From: Sphagnum compactum
Taxonomy: Eukaryota > Bryophyta > Sphagnopsida > Sphagnales
Length of the DNA: 64,000 bases
Assembly: GCA_965153455.1 (NCBI GenBank)
Contig: OZ234502.1
Coordinates: forward strand, 4,567,267-4,631,266
Direction of reading: 5' to 3'
The notes under the pieces are model-generated. The model worked only from the letters and a program-made list of their open reading frames with translations. It was not told the origin of the DNA and ran no database searches. A program made the translations under genes and the position numbers. Positions within the stretch are counted from its first letter, which is position 1; every line of letters begins with the position of its first letter. Shown here one piece after another: positions 47,331 through 58,765 of this stretch.

Positions 47331-48871
47331 TTAGGTCCTTGACAATATCTTCTGGCAGGCAATGATGTGAACTGTCTTCCTAACCTTTAGCACCAGTTTT
47401 CTGTGAGAGCCTTGCTTGGCTGGCACATCGCAGATCACCTACAGAAGAAGCATAGGCATACCAGAGATTGTATCCCCCATCACAGGAGGACCATTATGCG
47501 TCTGAATGGAATAGTTATGGCTTGAAAGGGGCATAAGCATGTCCACTGTCAGTGATCTTAGTAACAGAAGATAACTGCACTTCACACATACACATTATCT
47601 CAAGCAAAGACATTACACATCAAGGTATGAATTTTGAAGAACCGCACCTTGACTGTTGAATCGAAGAAATCTTTGACTCTGGTACTCTCACTAGAAGTCC
47701 TTTCGTGGCATATTGGAGGCGCATCAAAAAGAGCAATGGACAGTTTCTTTGACAATGCACCAACCTCAAAGTAAATATAGGCAGGTGATTCGGGATCCAC
47801 ATGAATGCCTGTGACTGGCAACCACAAAAACAACTGTTTTGCCTGAATGCCATTCAGGTTCAATATTGCTCCTGCTACAAGCTCTCCCTCTATTTTCTTG
47901 TTGTAATACACCTGTCAAAACAGCAGCATCCTGAAGTACACTTAGAAGGAAACAACAGCATACTCTTGGCAAAGAGTCATTCCTCCACTCACTGGCATGC
48001 ATGGTTTCTCTGTGTCTGCAAGCCCTAGTAGATAACATTTCCTCCAACTGACAATCAGAGGCTCTGCAACAACTATGGATGACTCCTTTGCTTCAACTAA
48101 ATCAGCCGTAGCGGTGCAGCGATCTCACGTTTGAGAGATTTGAGATTCAACAATTTATAGACATCTCGTTCTGACTTGGAGAAGAAACCTGCAGGTCCAG
48201 TGCAAAATCTGCGTATGCTTCTAAACGAGAAATCCTAACCCTCTCTTTCACTGAGATGGGGATTCTGGGATCATTCTCGATCTACGCCACCGAAAGACTG
48301 GTTTCTCGCCAAGAGAAACACTTGGAGTAAGCAAATGCCAATCCAAAGGTTTCAAGTTCTGATCCCCTCGAAAAACAACGACAACAACGTCACACTCTCA
48401 TCATCGGTTCGCAACTTTGAAAAAAAATGATGATACCGCAATACTTCACGAAGTGAGCAAAGAAACGGCCATACGAGTTAGTTTCGACAAGGAGAAGAAA
48501 ACCGAAGAGGGTTACAATGCTGCAGGCAGCTGCTACCAATTCAAGCGGCCCTTGAAGGAGCAAAACATGAACGGCTCAAAACGGAGTGAAAATTCATGCG
48601 CAGTCGAGAGAGATAGAGAGCAGAAGAAGAAGAAGCAGCAAGAGACCTGCTCTTGAAACTTCGCATAGCACGGCTCTTCGAGCTCCACCGTGAACTTGCC
48701 GTCTGCTGACAAGCTGTAGTTGATGACGGAGTCTGGAAGCAGGCCGATGGGCAAACCATAGTCCGTAAGATCATCGTACACGGACTTGATATCCTTCACA
48801 GCAGCAGCAGTTGCTCCACAGAGCAGCAGTAGCAGCAGCGTCCAAGGCAGGACAGAAGCGGCAAGGGCCAT
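47331..48871 (-). CDS. DUF538 family secreted protein
   Basis: Three exons in phase: 48871-48647, 47911-47648 and 47438-47331 (198 aa). The ATG at 48871 opens a signal peptide (PWTLLLLLLCGATAAA, residues about 9-24). The body carries family features: YGLPIGLLPDSV near residue 40, FTVELEEPCYAKF near 60, LNGIQAKQLFLWLPVTGIHV near 95, and a C-terminal VPAKQGSHRKL. Length and intron positions fit plant DUF538 proteins. The molecular function is not established; the family is linked to stress responses, and binding of chlorophyll breakdown or membrane ligands has been proposed. A GTG two codons upstream is in frame but the ATG is the obvious start. The upstream side carries CG-containing, CTCTC-rich leader sequence. 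Confidence 0.92.
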
Positions 48872-49019
48872 GGTCACAACTAGCCCCCACGCGCTCTCTC
48901 AAAGAGATCTCTCCCACTCTCTCTCTCGCTCTCGATCGCACAATTGGCACAAACAAGCGGTTGTAGGGTTTCATAGCGCCAGAATTCGACGAAAACCACT
49001 GTTTCTCGGTAGAAAGAGT
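48872..49019 (-). promoter_or_regulatory. 5' leader/promoter of the DUF538 gene
   Basis: CTCTCTC/GAGAGA-rich sequence (48893-48932) directly upstream of the ATG resembles a plant leader. It is cut off at 49020 by a family C inverted-repeat element, so the core promoter is either within 150 bp or passes through the element. Confidence 0.45.
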
Positions 49020-49330
49020 CCAGTGTTGGGCGGTTATCAGAAGCAGTAAAGAACCAGAGGTTATAATCCCCGCCCGGGGTGTGTGTGCATAGATAGCCCC
49101 GGTTCTAAAAAATCTTAAGAACCGGTTCTAGCGCGCAAGCACGGTTCTAAAAAAGAAGAGTTAGAGAACATCGGATGACCTCCGGTTCCTATGATAACTA
49201 CCGGCTCTTTGCGGCTTTTGAAATAACCGGAACTGACGGTTCTTTGATTCTGATGATTTTGAATCCCCCCCCCAATAAAAACTGGAACCGGCGGTTAATA
49301 CCAAAATCCAATCCCTGCCCACCAATACGG
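49020..49330. mobile_element. Short inverted-repeat element upstream of DUF538 (family C, copy 2)
   Basis: It starts CCAGTGTTGGGCGGTTATCA, close to the minus-strand right end of the copy at 26026-26386. The core GGCTCTTTGCGGCTTTTGAA, ATAACCGGAAC, a C run and CCAATAAAAACTGGAACC matches that copy. The far end (CTGCCCACCAATACGG) is diverged. It has more CG than the intronic copy and is non-coding. Confidence 0.7.
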
Positions 49331-52300
49331 AAATAGGTAGTCAGATTTTTGTATTAGGTTCTAGCCAAAAATATAGAAGGATGCTTACTATTTAAACAAA
49401 CTTATAGCCAAATCTGGCTATATCTTCTGATTGCCACTTTGATGATATCACAAAATTCGAAGGAAAAAAAAAACCTACTTTCCATAGCTTCCAGAAGGTA
49501 GCCACAAAAATTAAAGGATGCTTCATTTCGGAAAAAAAAATCATATTTTATTTATAGCCAAATTTGGCATATCTTCTTATGGGTGATTGCCACTTTGAAA
49601 TCAGTGGTTTTTTTTTGGGTGAAATTTTGCCAAATTATGAAATTCAGCCAAATTATGAAATTCAACAGCAGCGAGTGAATCACATAAAGGAGAAAACAAG
49701 GAAAAAAAAGGGAAAATTTTGCCAAAAACATAGTCATTTATTTTAGGGTTAGTAGCTTTTGCATCCAACGCTTGATGTCCATCGTCACCACTTGTGATGG
49801 CGAAATCTCCATTAGAGCACACAATCTCCCTTCATCATTAGGGAATTGGTTTGTTTCCTTGTCTTAGAAGCCATCTTTTGCCATGGCTTTCCAACAAATA
49901 TTACTTTTATTCGTAAGTTTTTTTGGTTTGTAAGGGGTCGATGTTGCAAACATTTCATTGGATCTATGTAGGGTCTATCGCAAGAAGCTCACTTGCAACT
50001 AACATTGTGTTGCCGCATCTTGCAACAACTTTCAAAATGGCGGCAACAACTTGTTTGGAAGGAAGTAATTCCACACAACATGGAATGTTGAAGGACTAGT
50101 TAGTTGTCTTCATCTTTTTAAAAATCTCAATAGAGATCTTGATTCTTAAGTTCTAACATTGGCGGTTGTACGTGTTGTAGGTTATGATGACCAACTTTGA
50201 AGTGGACATTGAAGCAACATGACAAAAGTGCGAGTATTGTTGGATTGTGTTTTGGTTTTAGTTTTTTGACTTTTAGGAGATTGTTTTGAGGAATGTTTTT
50301 CTTCAGTTTTTTCTACTCCAATTGTGGATTTCATCTTTATTAGTAAGTCCTTCACATGCCATGGCTTCAATCTTCGACTATGGTTCTGAATGCAAACACA
50401 CATGTAAAGATCAATCTTTATGATTTATCTTTGGAGTGTTACCAAATATGTTGAGCCTTCTCCATTGCGCCTTTTCGATGTCTCCTTGAGAATATCCCAA
50501 TACATTGTTTTGTTAGTCGACACTTGGCATATTTTTCTTCTCGTTATTTCTCTAATTTCAAATCTTAAAAGGTTTGGTTTAGAAGGGAGGTTCTGCATGT
50601 TTATCTATTTTGTCTCAAATGTTTTAGAGTTTATCATCCTCTTTGTTCTCTGCTCTTTGTTTTTTTATCTATGTTTTACCGAATCTAATTGATGGAAAAT
50701 TGACCAATTATGTTTACGATGGCCATGCAATGAAGGTTTAATTGAAGAATTAGCAAAGAATAACACTTTTGTCAAAGAAAGGAGCTGCACTGCACACATC
50801 ATGTTCATAAATTTATGGGCTTCCAATTGCTTACCACAATTAGACAACCTTAATGGGAGTGGAAACTTCAAAATAAAAGCCAATGATACACATTGGGTCT
50901 CAATTTCTTTCTTTGTAGAAGAACTTCACCTTCTTATTGTTGCTTGCACATACCTACTTAAGGTTGATTAATTCAGATATCCATTAATTACACTTTCAAT
51001 GATGTGACATCTAAGTTATGATGATGCAATCATCATGGGGGAAAGACTTCATAAATAAAAACAATGATTGAAAAGAAATTTTGAGGTTTCCAATTTTGAA
51101 AGTGAGAATTGTGATTTTTTGACCCACATAAGTTGCTTCCTTGAAACACTTTGTGGTTGATCAATTTAATGTTCCTTATTTTGATTATGTGCAAGCTTGA
51201 CTCTAACATATTTTGCTTTTGTTCGTCTTGCTTGGAGCAAGAAGTTTTGGTGAAGTTTTGTTTTTCCTCGTAACCCAAATGAACAGATCTTTGTGAAAAG
51301 TCTTTTTATTTTGGTGCAATTGTTTATTCTCATTTTTTGTCTGTTGAGTATGCCTTCACTTGTAGACAAAATTGTATGTCGATCACATGTTATATGTAAC
51401 TGTTAAAATAGAACAACTGTGAAACTTCAACCTTCCAACAAGTAGGAGAGAGATGACACTCTTCTAGACTAAAAAGAAAACAATTTGTGTAGATCACCAC
51501 CGACCGTGAGAAACTCTCTTTGGTTACAAATTTGGTGACCTCCAGCTTGGTCCTGTGATTGAAAACTTTTGGGGGTGGGGGGAGTCCAACTACAACACCC
51601 AAGTTCACCACGTTGTGGTACATCGCAGGTTTGAAACTGCAATTTTAGTAGAGGTTATCAATTAATGAACTTGGATTGATTATACACTCATACAAGTTCC
51701 ATGCAAGAAATGGGAGTTGTGTTTTTTGTCTTGGTTGTATTGGACTTAGTTCTTGAAAGGAGTTGAATTTGCTTGAATTGTTGTAATTATATGGCTGAGC
51801 CTAAAGATAAAAATATTAGGTGTTATTTCGTGTATTGTAGACACTTCTAGTGGCAACTGATGTGGGCACCAACACATAGTCACTTCTCAACAATCCTTTC
51901 TACATTGGACTGCATTAGAAATGTGCAACTAGCAAGGTGTTTTATCTTTGTTATTTTCAAGCTTCTTGTACACCCCCCTAGATTAATTGGTTCTCAAACA
52001 CTCTAACTTACTACACATTGATTTGGTAAGCTCCTGGTGATTTTCTTTCCTCAAGAATATGATGAACTATTTCATGAATTTATGTTAGTTGTGAGGCAAG
52101 CATATGGAGAAAAAGTGGTTGTCCAAGTGAATGCTGACACAATCTCCTTTCATCGAAATTCACATTTATAATTGTGTGTACTTGAGGGCCTCAATGTTGT
52201 CATTCAATCAAATGTTGTGTATTGTGTTGAGTGTTGTGATCAATTAGTCCCCTTGTGGTATTGATGCCAAATTTTGTTCACGAAGTTTTGCTCTAAATTT

Positions 52301-53262
52301 GGTGGTGACTAACTGATTCTTTATTGAAATGAGTATAATGGGTTTGGAATATATACATCATTCCATGTAGATTGATATATAAAACATTGTCAAACAATAA
52401 TATTTGACTACGTTTTCATGTGGACCACAACTATGTGTAGTTAGTTTATTTTAATTGCTTGGTTTAAAAAATGATAGTTGATAGGTACTTGGGTTGTTGG
52501 ACTCAACATGATTTGGTCTTAGTGGTCATTTATGCAATTTGAAGATTTTGCAAACCACAATGCATTCTAGTTGCTAGAAAAGTACAATACCACACATCTT
52601 GTGTTCAATAATGACATTTAGGTGCACTCATTCATTCATATTCTCTTATATAGCAATTACCTAAGCTAGACTTGTTGATGTTAGTTGTGAACCATCAGAT
52701 TATTCATAACAATGTCTTGCAAAATGGTGACTAAAGGTGAATTGAATCCTAAACTTGGAATTTGAAACAAACACAATGTAGTAATGTACCTTCCCCCCCA
52801 CCTTCATGGTTGTGACAAAAGTCTATGAACAGTTTCTCTTGTGGCAGCTAAGCCAAAGTTCATTTCTGACATTTCTATGTGGTTGATTATTGCAAGGAAT
52901 TGCAGCGTTAACATTTGCTAGACTTATTACAACATTGCCACTAACAAGAGGTGTTCATGTGATCACAAATTCATGTTCTTCAAGGTTGATGAATTAATAA
53001 TTCTTCCTCTTCAAATCTCGTACTCAATACCCAAAGTCTCAATTCAATAATTCTTTTTGATCCAGTTGTTGTCACAATTATGTTTTTACTACCATAAACA
53101 TTATATTCATTGCGCATCCTTTACTTCTTAGCTTTGTAAACTAAAGTTTTTTTTGTGGAAATGCACTCAATGGGTTTTGATTTCTGAACAATCTCATGAT
53201 GTTGTTTGTGAATTTGTTAATTGAAAGTTTGCATGCTAGTTGACACATTGTGGTTGAGTTGT
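49331..53262. other. AT-rich intergenic DNA, no gene seen
   Basis: A block (AGCCAAATCTGGCTATATCT then TCTGATTGCCACTTTGATGA) at about 49408-49445 recurs as AGCCAAATTTGGCATATCTT... at about 49556-49600, a direct repeat about 150 bp apart. A 16-bp unit CAGCCAAATTATGAAATT is duplicated at 49640-49672. Otherwise no recognisable coding or element sequence. Confidence 0.5.
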
Positions 53263-54150
53263 GTGCAAGTTAAAACTAGTATAGTAGAGGTTCTTGCATT
53301 AGAAATCAATAGGCAAGGGAAGCATACATTGGAAGAAACAAGGAAAAAGATCTATCTTGTGGACTCCAAGGTAATAATATTTAGAAATGTCTTTTGCAAT
53401 TCCTGCTTTGTTGTCTCTCTAGTTCACTAAAATATTATTCTAAAAATGAGGAATTTTTATTTTGTTTCACCCATCACAAACTAGTCATACATTGAGAAAA
53501 TTTCTTCCTTGTCCTTCTGTGTCATGTGAGGAGTATTTACTAATCTAACTATGGTGGTAGGATATTATTATATCCATTCTTAAAACATTTTCCATGGCAA
53601 TATTTCATGCCCATATTTTGTTTCACTTTCATTTACATCCTTTTCCCTTGATTTGAATTTGTTTTTCTTATCCATGTTGTGGGACAAGGATTGGTGACAG
53701 TCACAATTTGAGACATTGCAAGAGTTCACGAAACTATACGTTCATGAACATGAACCTTGTAGTAATTTGGTTTTTGCTATCAAACTACATACATTGAAGT
53801 CCACCACCCATTCAATTAATGTTGCACCTTTCATCTCCATTCCGGGAATTCATGGGTTTTTTTCTTCTCTGGAGCTGGATTTTGCCTATCTTTTGTGGGT
53901 GGTAATTGTGAGTTGTCAAGTTTTGAAACCTATTATGCTCATTGGGATAGCTGGCCGTGGTGGCACCTTCATCAAGGAAGCACTAAATGAAACTGCTTCA
54001 TATCAAGATTTATGTACACCTTCTTCATCCCCATTGCCACCCAGTTTGAACAGACCCAAGACAATGTCAAACCTATTTTGGATTTGTGCACATGTACTAA
54101 TTGCAACATTGCCAGAGCCTACCAATAAGAGTGATAATGTAATACATTTC
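53263..54150 (+). pseudogene. Decayed NADP-malic enzyme gene copy, introns retained
   Basis: Three exon-like blocks read as consecutive parts of plant NADP-malic enzyme. Block 1 (about 53263-53370, ending AAG before GTAATA) has VEVLALEINRQ and LEETRKKIYLVDSK. Block 2 (about 53712-53790) has LQEFTKLYVHEHEP. Block 3 (about 53915-54007) has LKPIMLIGIAGRGGTFIKEA. A poor LPEPTNKSDN near 54110 matches the following SNPTSKSEC region. The blocks are separated by non-coding DNA with splice-like borders, so this is a duplicated genomic copy rather than a retrocopy. The rest of the gene (N-terminal two thirds with most catalytic residues, and the C-terminal end) is not recognisable. It cannot encode an enzyme. 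Confidence 0.75.
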
Positions 54151-54859
54151 TTCCACGAAGGAGAAAAATGGTCAAGTTGCTAGAAACAAGTCCATGTGAT
54201 GACACAGGTTGCCAAAAATTCAAACAAATTTCTTGGAACCAAAGATATCTGAAATAGTTTGAACATTGATGAGGATTTGGGGATGGCAGCAAGGATCTAG
54301 AGCTTAACCCTAAAACCTAAATTAGTTATTGTTTAAGGATTAAGTCCTTGTGGGTTGAATTCCATAGTTGAATTAAATGGGTGGGAAAACTAAGATTGAA
54401 ATATTTGCAACATACTGAGGTTTTGGTATTTGAATAGGAACACAAGTTGAAAGTTGAACAAATATATGAAGAAGGTTGCAGTTATGTACTACAAAAGAGA
54501 TCCTACAAATCAATGTGAATTTTTTATAACTTTAAATCACATTATACTTTCTTGTTTGACTTCTTACTCTTTCTTGTTTCAACATTTATGTCCTTGGAAG
54601 TATCATATATGTTATTAGTGTGTAGTTGGTCCCAAATAGCAAACACAAACTGCCAAGTTGCAAATAATTTGTCAATTTGCCATGCTAGTTTTCTTAATCT
54701 CATTCCTTGGAAAAAACACTACAAATTTGATGTCTTCCATGTCTTGTTTGGTTGCAAGTCTTAACAATAACCATGGCACCTTTCAAAAACCTTGCAAATT
54801 TCAAATTTCACCTCTTCTTTTCTTGAAGTGGCGAAATTAGTCCCCTAGGTTCATCTTCA
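54151..54859. other. AT-rich spacer between two relics, no gene seen
   Basis: No recognisable coding sequence. Short open frames at 54552-54840 are not conserved in any way I can see. Confidence 0.4.
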
Positions 54860-57480
54860 TTAGTGGAATCAAGGTATGGAAACTTACAACTGAACAATGA
54901 AGCTTCTATTCCTTTCAGCTTGATCCCAAGTTCAAGTTCAAGTAATCTAGGAACATCCAATCCTGTTGTTGAAGCTTGCATTGACATTGTTGAACTTGGC
55001 ATTGTCCTTATTGCACATGTAGGAAAAAAAAGGAAGACTCAGTGGCAAGTCATTAAAAACTTTCAGGATACATGGGCTGCCAAATTCCCATGGGTTGAGC
55101 TTGTTATAGGGAAGAAGACAAGTTACACCATGTGCAATGCAAAATTTGCATTGATGTTGAACATAAGGAAAAATTATTGGTGCCAAAGTTGGATGGGCTC
55201 CATAAGCACAATGGCAAAAGAAAGTGCAAGCGTGCTAAACCTGGACAAATATTGGTGATTACTACACTAGTTTTAACACCCAACATACAAAGAATTCCCA
55301 TGTCTATTACATTACAAGGTCAAATTCCATTCTTGACTAGGTGGTGAATGTAGAAAGAATTCCAAAAAAAAAAAAAACCTTTAGTTTGTTGTTATTTTCC
55401 ACCTTTTGCAATAGGGAAGGCCTTTGACAGATTATGAATGTATGTAAGGGTTCTTTCGTTTTCTTAAGGTTGAATAGTTGGCCAAAATGCACTAGACTGG
55501 ACTAATTCCAGTGGATGGGGAATGGCAAGTTTGTATCCTATTTCCCTCTCATAGTCTATTCTTATGTTGTTGAATCTTATGCCTTTAGTGATTAAGGGAC
55601 CTTTTGCAGATGTCAACTTGTAGTCCTAATTTTATGGATTAAACCAATTTTAGGGTTTCTAGTTTGTGGGTTGGGAATGGCAGACATTATGCACAACATA
55701 ATATTGGATGCAATTAAACATGTAATTCAAAAGGTGAGATTTATAGCCCTAGTTGTGATGAGGTCACAATTATTGACAACCAAAGCTGGATATCTATCCA
55801 CTACTATGTGGTTGAGAGTACCCATCCTCTTGAATTTGCAAAGGGTAATTAAGGGAGGTGGGTTTATAACCTAATTACAATGTTAGTGGATTCTATAACT
55901 ACTTACGAAGGATTATTTGAGGGGGATTTGGCTTCTAAGTTGATTTGCTTTGCAATAGATGGCATGACTATTTTTCAGGGTTTGAAAACAAGGGTGACAA
56001 TGTAGTTTACAAATCAACATGCACCATTTGTCACTGGACTCCATTGCATGGCACAAAGGTGCAATTTGGCCATGTAAACACTTTCAAAGTTGCCATTAGT
56101 TGCAAAGATTGAAGTGTTGTTATAATCCATGTATGTGTACTTTACTCACTCCCTTAAAAGGCACATGACTTCACAAAGTTGGCAGAAATTTTGGAAACAA
56201 AAGGTGGGAAGATCCCTCATAACGTGAAGATTCAATGGATCTTGATGCTGCACCTACCAAGTGTATTTTGTAGGAGTACAAGACTCATGTTGTCAAAATG
56301 GTTGATGATAGTCTTGGGAATGTAACTGCTAAAAACAATTATGAGTTGTTATGTGATTATGACACTATCTTGGGTCTGACCTGTGTGTTACCCATGATGG
56401 AGGCATTGTAGCGTCTATCTAAAATGGCCCAAGGCAAGGATACTTTTGTTTGTGATCTTATGAACACTATCATACTATGTATTGGTGAATTGTATTCCTA
56501 TTATATAGACCCACCGAAGAGGTATGACCATTTGCGATCTTGGACTTTCAATGACTTGGTGGAGCATGTTTGTGATGCCTTACACATGGTTTGGTGGTTG
56601 GAGCCAGAAAGCTAGATTGATATCATATTTAATTTCCACATCCACTTGTATATGTTGCACAAAACAAACTCCACTACTAGTGTTATGTCTATGGTGACTG
56701 AAAATGACTAAGCACTTTATGTACAATCTACAAAACAACAGTGTACACATTGTGCAACTGATGGGTTGATAAAAGAACTTGAAAGGTGTATCCTTGCACA
56801 TGCGTTAATGAATGCAATGGGGATCATCTATCCCCACTATTGGTAGGTGCCTGATGTAGAGACCACCTTCCTTGGTCACTTGGTAGTCTTGAAGGCGAAA
56901 TTATGCCACCCGAAGCCAAAAGGTGCAAGTGGCACCTTGGGTGATGGTTTACTAAATCCAACACTTCTTAACCAACAAATGTCATTTTTGTATTTAACAA
57001 TGAAGAGCAACAACCATGGTGCCCTGCATCTGTTGCCTGAGTGTAACCCTACAACTAAATTGTGAGGACGATTGGCATCAGATGTTATTGTGGCCAACAA
57101 GTTATTGAAGTATCTAAAGCTTGTTGAGTTGGCAATTGTCATGGTCTTAGGCAATGTGGAGGACAAGAGGACCTTCTCTAATGTGAACTTCTTAAAATCG
57201 AAGCTTTGAAATTGGTTGATTGTCCATTTGGACTTGGTGGTCACAATGTTTGCACAAAAACATTACGACTTGGATTATTTCCCTTTCTACAGAACAATTC
57301 GGCAATGGGGGAAAGATAAGATGCGGTATGGAGATTATAAGTTCATGACCAAAGATATGTGTTATGATTTCTCGTTTTTTGAATCACAAATCTATGGGTT
57401 TTGGAACCATGAATCTATGGCTTTTTGTACTAGAATTTGTAATGTACATGCCTTGTTTAAGGGCATTTTGGGTTGGAAGA
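54860..57480 (+). pseudogene. Second hAT-like transposase relic (DUF4371/zinc-finger type)
   Basis: Plus-strand pieces in order. At 54990-55140: KRKTQWQVIKNFQDTWAAKF. At about 55133-55250, in another frame: CKICIDVEHKEKLLVPKLDG with LHKHNGKRK. At 55750-55830: TIIDNQSWISIHYYVVE. At 55900-56130: CFAIDGMTIFQG and GLHCMAQRCNLAM. At about 57117-57290: ELAIVMVLGNVEDKRTFSN and FAQKHYDLDYFPF, the conserved C-terminal end. Frameshifts and stop codons separate all pieces. I found no inverted ends, so the borders are those of the coding text only. The sequence differs from the element at 34985-37536, so it is a separate family. Confidence 0.78.
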
Positions 57481-58519
57481 AAAAAATAAGTAAAATTTGA
57501 TTACGGTACTTCATTTAGATTCATTGAATCTTCATCATTTTCTACATAACATCTATTTACTTTTAGTATGTGATTTTTTATATTAATTTGGATGATGTGT
57601 ATATTTTGTAGGTTGTGGCCTTGGGTATACGCAACAAATTTCCAATATCATCACCATAGACTAAAACTAACAATTCTTTCATTTTGCATGTACAATCTAA
57701 GGTGGCTTGGTATGTGCGAATCCTCCTCCCACTCTAGTTGGGGAGAATCCATAAATGGATTGTGGTTCAATGCCCTTGGAAGATATACAAAATATGTATG
57801 TAAGATTGTATCTAAAGATATTTGTGTACTTTGTACTCTAGTCTTGCATAACCCACACAAAACATTTCAAGTTGATTATAAGAGCACTTATTATCATTTG
57901 TATTGGCAAATTTGTGTAGATGCTGAGGTATGGAATTCATGATTTGATCATGACAATACATATATCAAAAAAATATGTATGTAAGATTATATAGGTTGTA
58001 GCCACAAATCCATTGCACTTGTGCATAAGTTGCACTAGTTTACGGTTGATTTAAATTGGGGTTGCCAAATTTCCTTCACACATTGCTTATATTAGCTCTA
58101 TGCTTGTTTAAGTCTCCATTTGGTTTGCATGCATTTTCTTCTATTGTGAATATCCATGTCACCATTATATTCTACTTACAAAATTGTTTATTGCCCTTAA
58201 TTCATATAATTGAATGTGCTACCAATTGTGAGAAATTTTCCACATCATATTTGCCACCTATTTGCATGAATGTAGGTTGGAAAGTGCCGATGATGCTACT
58301 TCAAAATATTGATAAACAAAACATTGACTACAATACTTGATTTTGTTAGTGATCTATAGGTTTTGGTTTTTTAATATCATTAAAATAACTTTAAAAATAT
58401 ATATTTGGATTTTAGGGCTCCTTTATGATCCCATGCATCTATGTGAGGTATTTTAACTATGTGAGGTGTTAACTAAGTCCAACAGCCATACTCACATTTT
58501 ACCCACTCAATGGGCCTTA
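57481..58519. other. AT-rich intergenic DNA, no gene seen
   Basis: AT-rich, with some open frames (57592-57942 plus; 58056-58340 plus) whose products I do not recognise; they may be further decayed element sequence. ATATGTATGTAAGATT occurs twice (about 57795 and 57975). Confidence 0.4.
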
Positions 58520-58765
58520 AACCCCTCCTAGAGCATGAGGCAAACCTAACCATAAGGTTAACCATATGGAGATCACAAGGCAGAAGGATCTTACACCTAC
58601 TAATAAGTAGGCATGAGAGGGACTTTAGGGTTATGAGTAGGTAGGTGTAAGAACCTTCCAAGTTTTAAATAGTCAATGCAATATCCCTCCAAGGAAAAGG
58701 GATACTCATAGATATAAGGTACCTTTCAAATGCATTAAAAAATTATTTCCAAGTATTTTACGAAT
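58520..58765 (+). repeat. Dispersed repeat A, copy 3
   Basis: It reads GAGCATGAGGCAAACC, AGATCACAAGGCAGAAGGAT, GGTGTAAGAACCTTCC, AATATCCCTCC, GGGATACTCATAGATATAAG, CAAATGCA and ATTTTACGAATT in the same order as the copies at 7290 and 37545. No coding sequence. Probably a solo LTR or other non-autonomous piece; class not settled. Confidence 0.65.
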
